The notes beneath the pieces were generated by a model that ran no database searches, was not told the origin of the DNA, and saw only the letters and a program-made list of their open reading frames with translations. From contig JAPLED010000063.1 of NCBI GenBank assembly GCA_026391475.1, forward strand, positions 1 to 32,644: a stretch of DNA of 32,644 bases. The letters are read 5' to 3'. This DNA comes from Bacteroidia bacterium (lineage in GTDB: Bacteria; Bacteroidota; Bacteroidia; Bacteroidales; VadinHA17). A program made the position numbers and the translations under genes. Below are positions 17,782 through 26,150 of this stretch, in pieces; the stretch's first letter is position 1, and every line of letters starts with the position of its first letter.

Positions 17782-18327
17782 TTATTCTATTCTGATCAGG
17801 TCGCCCCTCCTGAATTGATACTTTACTATCTCTTTACAGACTGAACAATCACGCAAAGGAGAATTACGTGAGCGTGTTGAAATTTCGGCGGTTATTACCC
17901 TGTCTTTTATTCCCATGATCTTCATGTCGGATTCTATAACCCTGTTTAGCATGAATTTACCATTTGTCTTAATAAGAATCAGATGTTCAGTCATATTCAG
18001 ATATTGACCATGATAATAATCGATGGACACCATTGCATCATCATTTGAATCTTCGTCAATCAGCCCTGCAAATATTCTTGCAGGGTCAATGACATATTTT
18101 ACCTGGTTATCACCTATAGTGACATAATTTATCTTGTTATCAGCTATAGTAACAATTCCATCCATTTCGACTGTTTTTTTTGCTTCTTTAAATTTATCCA
18201 TGGCATATTTGATTGCAATATCCATGACTTCCTTATTAACTGAGTATCCGGAACCTGCTTTGTTATCATTATGGGAGCATGATAATAGTATAGGGATAAG
18301 AAATAATATAAAAAAACTCTTTTTCAT
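17782..18327 (-). CDS. Small lipoprotein of unknown function with CSVC motif
   Basis: Start MKKSFFILFLIPILLSCSHNDNKAGSGYS at 18327 (lipobox LLSC); C-terminus 'RDCSVCKEIVKYQFRRGDLIRIE'. Confidence 0.72.
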   Translation of the reverse strand: MKKSFFILFLIPILLSCSHNDNKAGSGYSVNKEVMDIAIKYAMDKFKEAKKTVEMDGIVTIADNKINYVTIGDNQVKYVIDPARIFAGLIDEDSNDDAMVSIDYYHGQYLNMTEHLILIKTNGKFMLNRVIESDMKIMGIKDRVITAEISTRSRNSPLRDCSVCKEIVKYQFRRGDLIRIE

Positions 18328-18421
18328 AACTTTAGAATTATTGAATGTTGTCAAAAATATAACAAATGAGGGATTTGGAAAAAAATGATGCAATTTATTT
18401 ACGGTCGGCCCTCTTTTGCCT

Positions 18422-18844
18422 TTATTTCGTATATTTCAACCTGAGGTCAATAATCTTGTCATATACAAAATAGCAAGGGTTGTCGCATTTTGTCTTCTCG
18501 TATCTGACCCTCGGAGTTGCTGAATTAACAGTGATATAATAATTTCCAGGTATATAATAGGTAGCAGTGACGGTGTATTTTTTATTGATGGTTACAGGAA
18601 TCATTGCTTGGGTACCAGAAGGACTATATGAGCTATACAAGACACTATCTTCAAGATTGCCTTCATAAACTTTTATTATTGTCGGACCACCATTATGATT
18701 TATATCAAGCTTCAATTCAAGCTGGATTTTTACAGGTTCGTCTGCTGTGCAATCGGGACATTTAACGAAAATGCCCTGTTCTTCACATGAGAATGGAATT
18801 ATCAAAACAATGAGGAATAGTATTTTTCTGATTTTTGTCATCAT
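18422..18844 (-). CDS. Hypothetical lipoprotein
   Basis: Start MMTKIRKILFLIVLIIPFSCEEQGIFVKCPDCTADEP near 18844; lipobox IPFSC; no recognised domain. Confidence 0.65.
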   Translation of the reverse strand: MMTKIRKILFLIVLIIPFSCEEQGIFVKCPDCTADEPVKIQLELKLDINHNGGPTIIKVYEGNLEDSVLYSSYSPSGTQAMIPVTINKKYTVTATYYIPGNYYITVNSATPRVRYEKTKCDNPCYFVYDKIIDLRLKYTK

Positions 18845-18892
18845 CCTGATACTGCTATATCTGTTTAACATATTTCCAGTCACCTATTGATG

Positions 18893-18956
18893 TCCTGCGG
18901 TCCTGCGGTCTCTCAATCTCTAAGTCTCCTCTTCCCCCAATCTCCCCTTCTTTCTT
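18893..18956. repeat. Degenerate 8-bp tandem array (8 units, each starting TC), pyrimidine-rich
   Basis: tcctgcgg tcctgcgg tctctcaa tctctaag tctcctct tcccccaa tctcccct tctttctt; flanked by CCAGTCACCTAT (18876-18887) and CCAGTCGCCTAT (18969-18980). Confidence 0.6.
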
Positions 18957-18981
18957 CTTTACCTGTCGCCAGTCGCCTATC

Positions 18982-20448
18982 TTAATACCACTTTAAAGTT
19001 TTAATATTGGTCCTGATTTTATCGAAAAAATAGTTATATGAAAAGCCAACTCTGAGCCAGACCGGCCCGTTATGATAAAATTCAGTTTTCAGGTATTCAA
19101 GACCTGCGTTTAAAGAAAAGTTCATTTTTGTCATTTTCATAGAGATTGAAGGAATAACCATGAATTTATTCCCGGGAGTAATAAGAGTTCCTTTTAGCTT
19201 GTTTCCAAAAGAATAACCGGCTAAAAGAGAGGTTGAAAATGCAAAATTACATTTGTCCAGACGATCAGTCAGTGCAAAATCTTTAAACAATCCTGCATAA
19301 GCAACCGATCCCTTATCCATGTATTGATAATACAAATTCTCGGAATTTTTTACCAGAACCCTGGTGTACCATAATTTCGTATCGCAGCCGGCAATGAAAC
19401 CTCCATTTAAAAATGGTTCTTTAAATGAAAGACTTACGCCGGAGTAAATATCATTTAAGAAGAATTTTGACGAGATACCTATAGCTACCTGGTCTATCTC
19501 ATACTTCAATTTCCCTGGAATATTGTGTTTTTCAAGGATGTTGATGATCTCTTTTCTCCGGTATTTTGAGGCAACACTATATGGATTTATAACATATCTC
19601 CCGTAGTTTGTCCATTTATCTCCTGTTTTTAAAAGAAATTCAGTTGCTTCACTGTTGCCAGCTAATATGGAGAGTGTTAATGCATTGTGCCCGGAATTGT
19701 TTTTGGCATAAATATCAGCGCCCTTTTTATTTAAAAGATCCATAACCAGGGTATCTCCATAAAATGAGGCCATAAGAAACGGAGTAAACCCATCATTATC
19801 TTTTTCCTCAGGATTGGCACCATTCTGAATCAGCAGATCTGAAACATCTCTTTTTTCTGCCCAGATTGATGCAAGAAGTGGAGTTGTCCCTTCATCAGTT
19901 TTTTCATCTATTGAAGCATCGTAATACAACAGGAGGTCAACGATATCCAGGTATCCATTCAGCGAAGCATGATGAAGAGGCGTTGCACCATGTCTGTCAG
20001 GAAAATCTATATCAGCGCCTGCTCTTATAAGCGCTTCGGAAATCTCAAAATTTTGATTTTTTACTGCAATAAGAAGGGGCGTTTCATAACTTGTCGTAAC
20101 TTTATCAAGAACAGGATAAAATGTCAGGAGTGTTTTAACTGCTGATAATCTGTTATTTGCGACAGCAAATATGAGGGCAGTAGCCCCTTCATTTGTTTGA
20201 GTATTAATATGAGCGCCTTTCCCGATAAGTCGTATAATCTCTGTATCATATCCTTTTGAAGCTGCTATCATAAGATCATAATTAAGAGCCCCTTCAAAAA
20301 TAAATGGAACATAGTCGGACGTATCAATGTCTGGTAAACCAGGCAATAAACTGTCAATTTTAGTCGACTGGCCATACATATTACCCAGGCATAACAGGAT
20401 TGCTACAAGTAATAATATCCGTAAAACTGATACCCTGACTACACACAT
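18982..20448 (-). CDS. Exported ankyrin-repeat protein with C-terminal beta-barrel-like domain
   Basis: Ankyrin repeats 'GYDTEIIRLIGKGAHINTQTNEGATALIFAVANN', 'QNFEISEALIRAGADIDFPDRHGATPLHHASLNGYLDIVDLLLYYDASIDEKTDEGTTPLLAS' after a signal-like N-terminus; about 170 C-terminal aa rich in alternating strands ending '...VWLRVGFSYNYFFDKIRTNIKTLKWY'. Confidence 0.82.
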   Translation of the reverse strand: MCVVRVSVLRILLLVAILLCLGNMYGQSTKIDSLLPGLPDIDTSDYVPFIFEGALNYDLMIAASKGYDTEIIRLIGKGAHINTQTNEGATALIFAVANNRLSAVKTLLTFYPVLDKVTTSYETPLLIAVKNQNFEISEALIRAGADIDFPDRHGATPLHHASLNGYLDIVDLLLYYDASIDEKTDEGTTPLLASIWAEKRDVSDLLIQNGANPEEKDNDGFTPFLMASFYGDTLVMDLLNKKGADIYAKNNSGHNALTLSILAGNSEATEFLLKTGDKWTNYGRYVINPYSVASKYRRKEIINILEKHNIPGKLKYEIDQVAIGISSKFFLNDIYSGVSLSFKEPFLNGGFIAGCDTKLWYTRVLVKNSENLYYQYMDKGSVAYAGLFKDFALTDRLDKCNFAFSTSLLAGYSFGNKLKGTLITPGNKFMVIPSISMKMTKMNFSLNAGLEYLKTEFYHNGPVWLRVGFSYNYFFDKIRTNIKTLKWY

Positions 20449-20603
20449 GAATACAAAGTTAATTTTTTGATTCTTTTTTTAATGACTTATAGACAATAGA
20501 GTATTAAATATATTTCAAAAACCCGATTTGCAATTTTTTATTGTAATATTTTTAAAATACTTGCTGATTGAAAAAGAATACTTTTATTTTTGCTCCTGAA
20601 AAA

Positions 20604-21944
20604 ATGTATTATCTGTTGATCAGAAAAAGAAAAATATTATTGGTTACTCTTTTAGTCTCATTGGTGAGTTTCAACCCCGGTGCAAAAGAAAACAGTGTTG
20701 TCATTATTGATAAACTTGTACCCCGGAATGTAAGACTCACAAATAGCAACTCTTCGGGGAAGGAATTTGCAACTGCAGAAAAGACAATAAATTCTTTTTT
20801 GCGGAAGTGGTCGATTGCAGGAGCTTCAGTAGCTTTATCAAAGGATGGTAAACTGATTTTTGCAAGAGGTTTCGGATACGCCGATACTGCATCTATGACT
20901 GAAACTCAACCATATAGTCAATTCCGGATAGCAAGTATTTCAAAACTGGTTACGGCAATCGGGATAATGAAACTCCAGGAGGAGGGCAAATTATCTCTGA
21001 ACGACAGCGTTTTTGGTCCGGACGGAATTCTTAATGATCCATATTTCAGTGAACCGAAAGACAAGAGAGTTTTTGGTATAACGGTTGCACATCTTTTAAG
21101 CCATGAGGCTGGCTGGACTCAAAGATATGGAGATCAAATGTTTATGCCGATATTGATAGCTGAAATAATGGGAATAAAACCTCCTGTCGACACTAAAACA
21201 ATTGTAAGGTTTGCCCTTGATAAAAAGCTCCATTATACTCCCGGAACCAGCCGTGAATACTCAAACCTTGGATACAGCATACTTGGACTGATAATTGAAA
21301 AATTATCAGGAATGTCGTATGAAGAGTATTGCAAGCAGGCAATTTTAGAGCCTCTTGGTATTTATGATATGAAAATTGCAGGTAATCTGCCTTCAGAGAA
21401 AAATCCTTTTGAGGTTACCTACTACGAACCTTCCAACGTGGTACTCAAACCGTCAATCTATGGTACGGGAGAGTTGGTTACACCAAGTTACGGAGGAAAT
21501 GATATCAGGGCTCTTGGCGGTGCCGGAGCCTGGCTGTCCACTGCTCCTGATCTAATGCGTTTATTGCTTGCTGTTGATGGCTACAAAACCAGACCGGATA
21601 TACTAAGTGATCAAAGTATCAGGTTTATGACTGATAACGACAACGGTTTTGCACCGGTGGGATGGAAGACTACAATTTTTAACGGTACATGGTGGAGAAC
21701 AGGGTCATTCCCCGGTAGCACCGGTATGATGAAAAGACAATCTGATGGAATTTCATGGGTTGTCCTGTTTAACTCAAGCGCATGGAATGGTCCTGAAATT
21801 TATTCCTACATCGATAAGATGATGTACAGGGTAGTATCGCAGATTAAACCATGGCCGGAATATGATCTTTTTAGCTATTCTCTTCCTGTACCTTTAAAAC
21901 TCACTTTAACGAATACTTTAACAGGTAATCATTTGTTTTTCTAA
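20604..21944 (+). CDS. Serine hydrolase, beta-lactamase class C / PBP4*-like family
   Basis: 'SQFRIASISKLVTAIGIMKLQEEGKLSLND' (SxxK), 'YSNLGYSILGLIIEKLSGMSYEEY' (YxN), 'TWWRTGSFPGSTGMM'. Start at ATG 20604 preferred over TTG 20568. Confidence 0.88.
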   Translation: MYYLLIRKRKILLVTLLVSLVSFNPGAKENSVVIIDKLVPRNVRLTNSNSSGKEFATAEKTINSFLRKWSIAGASVALSKDGKLIFARGFGYADTASMTETQPYSQFRIASISKLVTAIGIMKLQEEGKLSLNDSVFGPDGILNDPYFSEPKDKRVFGITVAHLLSHEAGWTQRYGDQMFMPILIAEIMGIKPPVDTKTIVRFALDKKLHYTPGTSREYSNLGYSILGLIIEKLSGMSYEEYCKQAILEPLGIYDMKIAGNLPSEKNPFEVTYYEPSNVVLKPSIYGTGELVTPSYGGNDIRALGGAGAWLSTAPDLMRLLLAVDGYKTRPDILSDQSIRFMTDNDNGFAPVGWKTTIFNGTWWRTGSFPGSTGMMKRQSDGISWVVLFNSSAWNGPEIYSYIDKMMYRVVSQIKPWPEYDLFSYSLPVPLKLTLTNTLTGNHLFF

Positions 21945-21991
21945 GACTTAACTACCTCAAGACAGCGCGAAGCGCAAGACAATCAACTCAG

Positions 21992-22741
21992 CTACTGTGC
22001 AACAAAGTGATAGAACAAAGTTCCAGTCTGTATTTTTGGGGAGTTGACATCAGGGTTGAATCTCGAAATTAAAGCTGTTGTTACTGCCGTCTCAATAAGA
22101 CACGGGTCGGAAGTGGTGCTTTCATTTGCAATTATCAGCGCTTTTTCAACAACTCCTTTCTGATTTACATCAATAGTAAGAACCACCTTTCCTGAACCCT
22201 GACATTTATATATAGGAATGGGAAGGTACATGTGGTTACGGCCAGCCAGATCGTAATAGATTCTTGTCGGACCTTTGTAATTTGCAGCCACCACCTGCGA
22301 TTCTTTGGGCTTGTCATTTTCATTTTTTCCGACAGTATCATTCTCAAATGCAAGTTTTTCGTCAGTTTTCATTTCATCCATCTTCTTCTGCTCATCGATA
22401 TAATTGTCAATTCCGAGTTTCCCGCTTTTAATAAGTTCTTCCTTCACCATGTCGATATATTCAGAAGGATTGATCGTCTTTTCCGATTTGTTGGCGAGAT
22501 TTCGTGCAATATTCAGCATCTCATCGTCACCTTTAAGAATCCTTTCAATAGAAGTTGCAGGTAATTCAATCATCTTCTCTTTTATCTCCGACTCCTCTAC
22601 AGGGGCAAATTCAACTTCGAATTTATCCGATAAATCTTTCTGTAATGATTTGATCTGAAATGACATGAATATTATTCCGGCAATAAGATGAATTATTACT
22701 GTACCCAGAATGCCAACCAATCTCCCTTCATACTTTTTCAT
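21992..22741 (-). CDS. TonB-like energy-transducer family protein
   Basis: N-terminal TM 'GRLVGILGTVIIHLIAGIIFMSF', then TonB C-terminal-like 'GSGKVVLTIDVNQKGVVEKALII...CLIETAVTTALISRFNPDVNSPKIQTGTLFYHF'. Confidence 0.75.
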   Translation of the reverse strand: MKKYEGRLVGILGTVIIHLIAGIIFMSFQIKSLQKDLSDKFEVEFAPVEESEIKEKMIELPATSIERILKGDDEMLNIARNLANKSEKTINPSEYIDMVKEELIKSGKLGIDNYIDEQKKMDEMKTDEKLAFENDTVGKNENDKPKESQVVAANYKGPTRIYYDLAGRNHMYLPIPIYKCQGSGKVVLTIDVNQKGVVEKALIIANESTTSDPCLIETAVTTALISRFNPDVNSPKIQTGTLFYHFVAQ

Positions 22742-22755
22742 ACAGAAAAGGCTGA

Positions 22756-23448
22756 TTATTTGCTTCCCGTTTTCCTGATCTTCTTTCTGACCTTGGCGTT
22801 AACAGGCTTGTTGAACTTCTGATTTTTAAATAATCCGTTCTTAACCCCTTTAATAAATTTCGCCCAGGCAAATGGGTTTAGAAGGTTATTGACCGGATAT
22901 TGGTTCCTCGTCGACATGGCACTGAAATTCTGCTCCATTGCGTATCTGTAACCGGCTTCAGGTGAAATCCTTACCCCGGTCTGATTTGCAACAGCCACAT
23001 AAATTGAAGCAAGGTTATCATTCATATTTTCAATAATTGGATCAACAGGACGTTCTTTCGTCATGTCTTTAATAAACTCATTATAACTCTTCCATGGGAG
23101 AATCGTTATTTCTGCAATCGAAATAGTATCAATATCCAGGACAATATCAACTTTACAATGCTTTTCTTCATAAGATACAGGAATAATTGTATGATATCTT
23201 TTGAATCCTAAAGCTCTGAAAAATATAGTATCGCCCGGGGTGCTTGTTATGGAATAGATACCTGTTCTTTCACTTACAGCTCCCCTGCGGAGTTTCCTGG
23301 AGATAACCGCAACACCTTGTACAGGCATGTATGACTCGTCAGTGATAATCCCGCTTACCTGGACGAATCTCTCTGTTTCATTTGTCTGCCCATTTACGGC
23401 GATAAAAGAAAGGATGAAGAATGCGATTGTATAAAAAAGTCTGTTCAA
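22756..23448 (-). CDS. CarboxypepD_reg-like domain secreted protein
   Basis: 'RFVQVSGIITDESYMPVQGVAVISRKLRRGAVSERTGIYSITSTPGDTIFFRALGFKRYHTIIP' after a signal peptide. Confidence 0.8.
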   Translation of the reverse strand: MNRLFYTIAFFILSFIAVNGQTNETERFVQVSGIITDESYMPVQGVAVISRKLRRGAVSERTGIYSITSTPGDTIFFRALGFKRYHTIIPVSYEEKHCKVDIVLDIDTISIAEITILPWKSYNEFIKDMTKERPVDPIIENMNDNLASIYVAVANQTGVRISPEAGYRYAMEQNFSAMSTRNQYPVNNLLNPFAWAKFIKGVKNGLFKNQKFNKPVNAKVRKKIRKTGSK

Positions 23449-23561
23449 TTAGAACTGTGTTTTTATCTGGTGAAATCGAGTTGCGTATGCAAAATAAACA
23501 TTATTGAGTGTAACGGTAAAACATTTAACTATATTTTAAAGTCTAATAATAGATATTCCCA

Positions 23562-23810
23562 ATTAATGATTTCCGATATTCATAATAGATTTAAAATGAG
23601 TATCCGTTTTGATTTATAAAATCAATTTTTTTTACTAATGATAATTATTAAGGCATATACTAAAAAATCATATTTTGGACTAAAGTCCGCAATCAGCTCA
23701 TTATCAATAACCCCGGACTTAAGTCCGGGGTTATTGAACGTCCATAAAAACAGGGCTTTAGCCCTTAATTCTTCTATATTAATAATTTCCGATTTTCATA
23801 TTATATTTAA
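23562..23810. repeat. REP-like hairpin cluster bracketed by 33-bp imperfect direct repeats
   Basis: DR1 23562-23594 and DR2 23778-23810 (29/33 identical). Between them: GGACT-AA-AGTCC (23677-23688), perfect 34-nt palindrome TCAATAACCCCGGACTTAAGTCCGGGGTTATTGA (23704-23737), AGGGCT-TT-AGCCCT (23752-23765). Confidence 0.75.
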
Positions 23811-23949
23811 TTCATTCGTCATTTTTATATATGGAAAATATTTCAATATTTGTTCATTAAATTTCAGATCATTCTATCTGGTTTCACAAAAACCTGATAA
23901 CCTAATAACTCAATATCATATATTTTACAGAAAATTATTAAAATCCTAT

Positions 23950-25551
23950 ATGAAAAAACTACTATTAATGGGTGATGAAGCAATAGCTCAAGCTGCTTTA
24001 GATGCAGGTTTGAGCGGGATGTATGCTTACCCCGGAACTCCTTCCACCGAAATAATGGAGTATATCCAATCATCAAAAGATGCTTCTTACCGTAAAGTAC
24101 ACAGAGAGTGGTCCTCAAATGAAAAAACTGCTATGGAGGCTGCTCTTGGTATGTCTTACGCCGGTAAAAGGGCTATGGTTGCCATGAAACATGTTGGCCT
24201 GAATGTAGCTGCCGACGGTTTTATTAATTCTGCACTGACAGGAGTAAATGGCGGCCTTGTTGTAGTCTCAGCTGATGATCCCTCCATGCATTCCTCTCAG
24301 AACGAACAGGATTCAAGGTTCTATGGGAAGTTCGCATTTGTCCCCTGCTTTGAACCATCTGATCAGCAGGAGGCGTATGAAATGATTTTTGATGCTTTTG
24401 AAGCATCTGAGAAATATAAACTTCCGGTTCTTTTCCGGATTACTACCCGCCTTGCTCATTCAAGAGCAAGTGTTCAGTTAAAAGAAGTCCTTCCTGAAAA
24501 AAAACTATCCCTGCCTTCAGATCCTCTTCAGTTTGTTCTTCTTCCTTCATTTGCAAGGAAAAAGTACAAAGTTTTGCTATCATCTTATGAATCATTAAGA
24601 TATGAAAATAGAATCTCGAAATACAACTCTTTTAAAGATGGCAGGAAAAGAGATCTTGGGATAATTGCCTGTGGAATAGCCTATAACTACCTGATGGAGA
24701 ATATTGCCGGCACTGTTGATGATTTTCCGGTTCTGAAGATCTCGGCTTACCCTTTTCCAAAAGACCTTATTAAAGACCTAACCGACAGGTGTAAAGAGGT
24801 TCTCATCCTTGAGGAGGGAGCTCCTCTTATTGAAGAAGCTTTAAGAGGAATTCTGGATAATGGAATAAAAATTTATGGCAGGCTTGATGGAACAGTGCCC
24901 CGCGATGGTGAACTAAACCCCGCTATTGTTGCAAAAGCCCTTGGTTTGCCGGCCAGTTATGGAGAAGAGGTTCCGTCACTTGTTAAAATGCGACCGCCAT
25001 CATTTTGCAAGGGTTGCGGACATACCGATATGTTCAATTCTTTAATCGAAGCTGTGAAACCTTATGGTCCGGGACGGGTTTTTTCCGATATAGGTTGTTA
25101 TACCCTTGCAGCTCTGCCTCCATATAATGCTATAAATTCATGTGTCGATATGGGTGCTTCAGTGACTATGGCGGTGGGAGCAGCCGATGCGGGTCTATTC
25201 CCTTCAGTTGCCGTAATAGGTGATTCAACTTTTACCCATTCCGGTATGACAGGTCTGCTTGATGCTGTAGTGAAAAATTCATCAGTAACTATCATTATAT
25301 CTGATAATTTAACAACAGGGATGACTGGTGGTCAGCAGTCGCAGGCAACCGGTAGGATCGAACAAATCTGTGAAGGTATTGGAGTAGCATACGAGCATCT
25401 GAAAATTATAATTCCATTACGTAAGAATCATGAGGAAAACGTACGTATAATGAAAGAGGAGTTTGAATATAAAGGTGTTTCAGTAATTATTGCCTCACGC
25501 GAGTGCATTCAGACAGCCACAAAAAGAAAAAGATCAGAAGGTTCAAACTAG
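23950..25551 (+). CDS. iorA: Indolepyruvate ferredoxin oxidoreductase alpha subunit (TPP enzyme), short form lacking the C-terminal 4Fe-4S domain
   Basis: Start MKKLLLMGDEAIAQAALDAGLSGMYAYPGTPSTEIMEYI; 'KHVGLNVAADGFINSALTGVNGGLVVVSADDPSMHSSQNEQDSRFYGKFA', 'PPSFCKGCGHTDMF', 'IGDSTFTHSGMTGLLDAV', 'GMTGGQQSQATG'. The track's N-terminal extension (23638-23949) crosses palindromic repeats. Confidence 0.9.
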   Translation: MKKLLLMGDEAIAQAALDAGLSGMYAYPGTPSTEIMEYIQSSKDASYRKVHREWSSNEKTAMEAALGMSYAGKRAMVAMKHVGLNVAADGFINSALTGVNGGLVVVSADDPSMHSSQNEQDSRFYGKFAFVPCFEPSDQQEAYEMIFDAFEASEKYKLPVLFRITTRLAHSRASVQLKEVLPEKKLSLPSDPLQFVLLPSFARKKYKVLLSSYESLRYENRISKYNSFKDGRKRDLGIIACGIAYNYLMENIAGTVDDFPVLKISAYPFPKDLIKDLTDRCKEVLILEEGAPLIEEALRGILDNGIKIYGRLDGTVPRDGELNPAIVAKALGLPASYGEEVPSLVKMRPPSFCKGCGHTDMFNSLIEAVKPYGPGRVFSDIGCYTLAALPPYNAINSCVDMGASVTMAVGAADAGLFPSVAVIGDSTFTHSGMTGLLDAVVKNSSVTIIISDNLTTGMTGGQQSQATGRIEQICEGIGVAYEHLKIIIPLRKNHEENVRIMKEEFEYKGVSVIIASRECIQTATKRKRSEGSN

Positions 25552-25571
25552 TAACCCCAAAAAGAATTAAA

Positions 25572-26150
25572 ATGAAGAATGACATTATATTATCAGGAGT
25601 AGGAGGACAGGGTATCTTGTCAATTGCAGCTACTATTGGCTTGGCTGCGGTTGCGAATAACCTCTTTATCAAGCAATCGGAAGTTCACGGAATGAGCCAG
25701 AGAGGTGGAGATGTTCAGTCGCATCTGAGGCTTTCCGATAAGCCGGTTTCTTCTGATCTGATCCCTTATGGGAAAGCAAACCTGATAATCTCTGTTGAAC
25801 CGATGGAATCATTGAGATATCTTCCATGGCTTTCAAAAGATGGCTGGCTGGTAACCAACTCAATCCCTTTTAATAATATACCTGACTATCCACCAGTAGA
25901 TGAGATAATAAAAGAGATAAAAAAGATTAAAAACCATATCATTATTGATGCAGATGCAATAGCCAGGGAAGTAGGATCAGCACACTCCGGTAATATTGTT
26001 ATTCTGGGAGCTGCGTCCCAATTTATTGATATGTCTTTTGAAAGCCTCGAAAATGCAATCAGGAAGCTATTTGGACGAAAAGGTGAAGAGGTTGTTGAAG
26101 CCAATCTGAAAGCGCTTAAAGCCGGAAGAGAATTCGTTTTCAAAACTTGA
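25572..26150 (+). CDS. iorB: Indolepyruvate ferredoxin oxidoreductase beta subunit
   Basis: 'MKNDIILSGVGGQGILSIAATIGLAAVANNLFIKQSEVHGMSQRGGDVQSHLRLSDKPVSSDLIPYGKANLIISVEPMESLRYLPWL'; directly downstream of iorA. Confidence 0.92.
   Translation: MKNDIILSGVGGQGILSIAATIGLAAVANNLFIKQSEVHGMSQRGGDVQSHLRLSDKPVSSDLIPYGKANLIISVEPMESLRYLPWLSKDGWLVTNSIPFNNIPDYPPVDEIIKEIKKIKNHIIIDADAIAREVGSAHSGNIVILGAASQFIDMSFESLENAIRKLFGRKGEEVVEANLKALKAGREFVFKT

Noticed and set aside
21960-21990. GCGC-GAA-GCGC mini hairpin after the serine hydrolase
   Set aside because: 4-bp stem without a T tract on either side; too weak to call a terminator.
23609-23633. Possible plus-strand terminator TTGATTT-ATA-AAATCAA-TTTTTTTT
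   Set aside because: Very AT-rich weak stem, and no plus-strand gene immediately upstream to terminate; left unassigned.
23638-23949. N-terminal extension of the iorA ORF
   Set aside because: Crosses palindromes and an AT-rich leader; the family-typical start is MKKLLLMGDEAIAQAALDAG at 23950.
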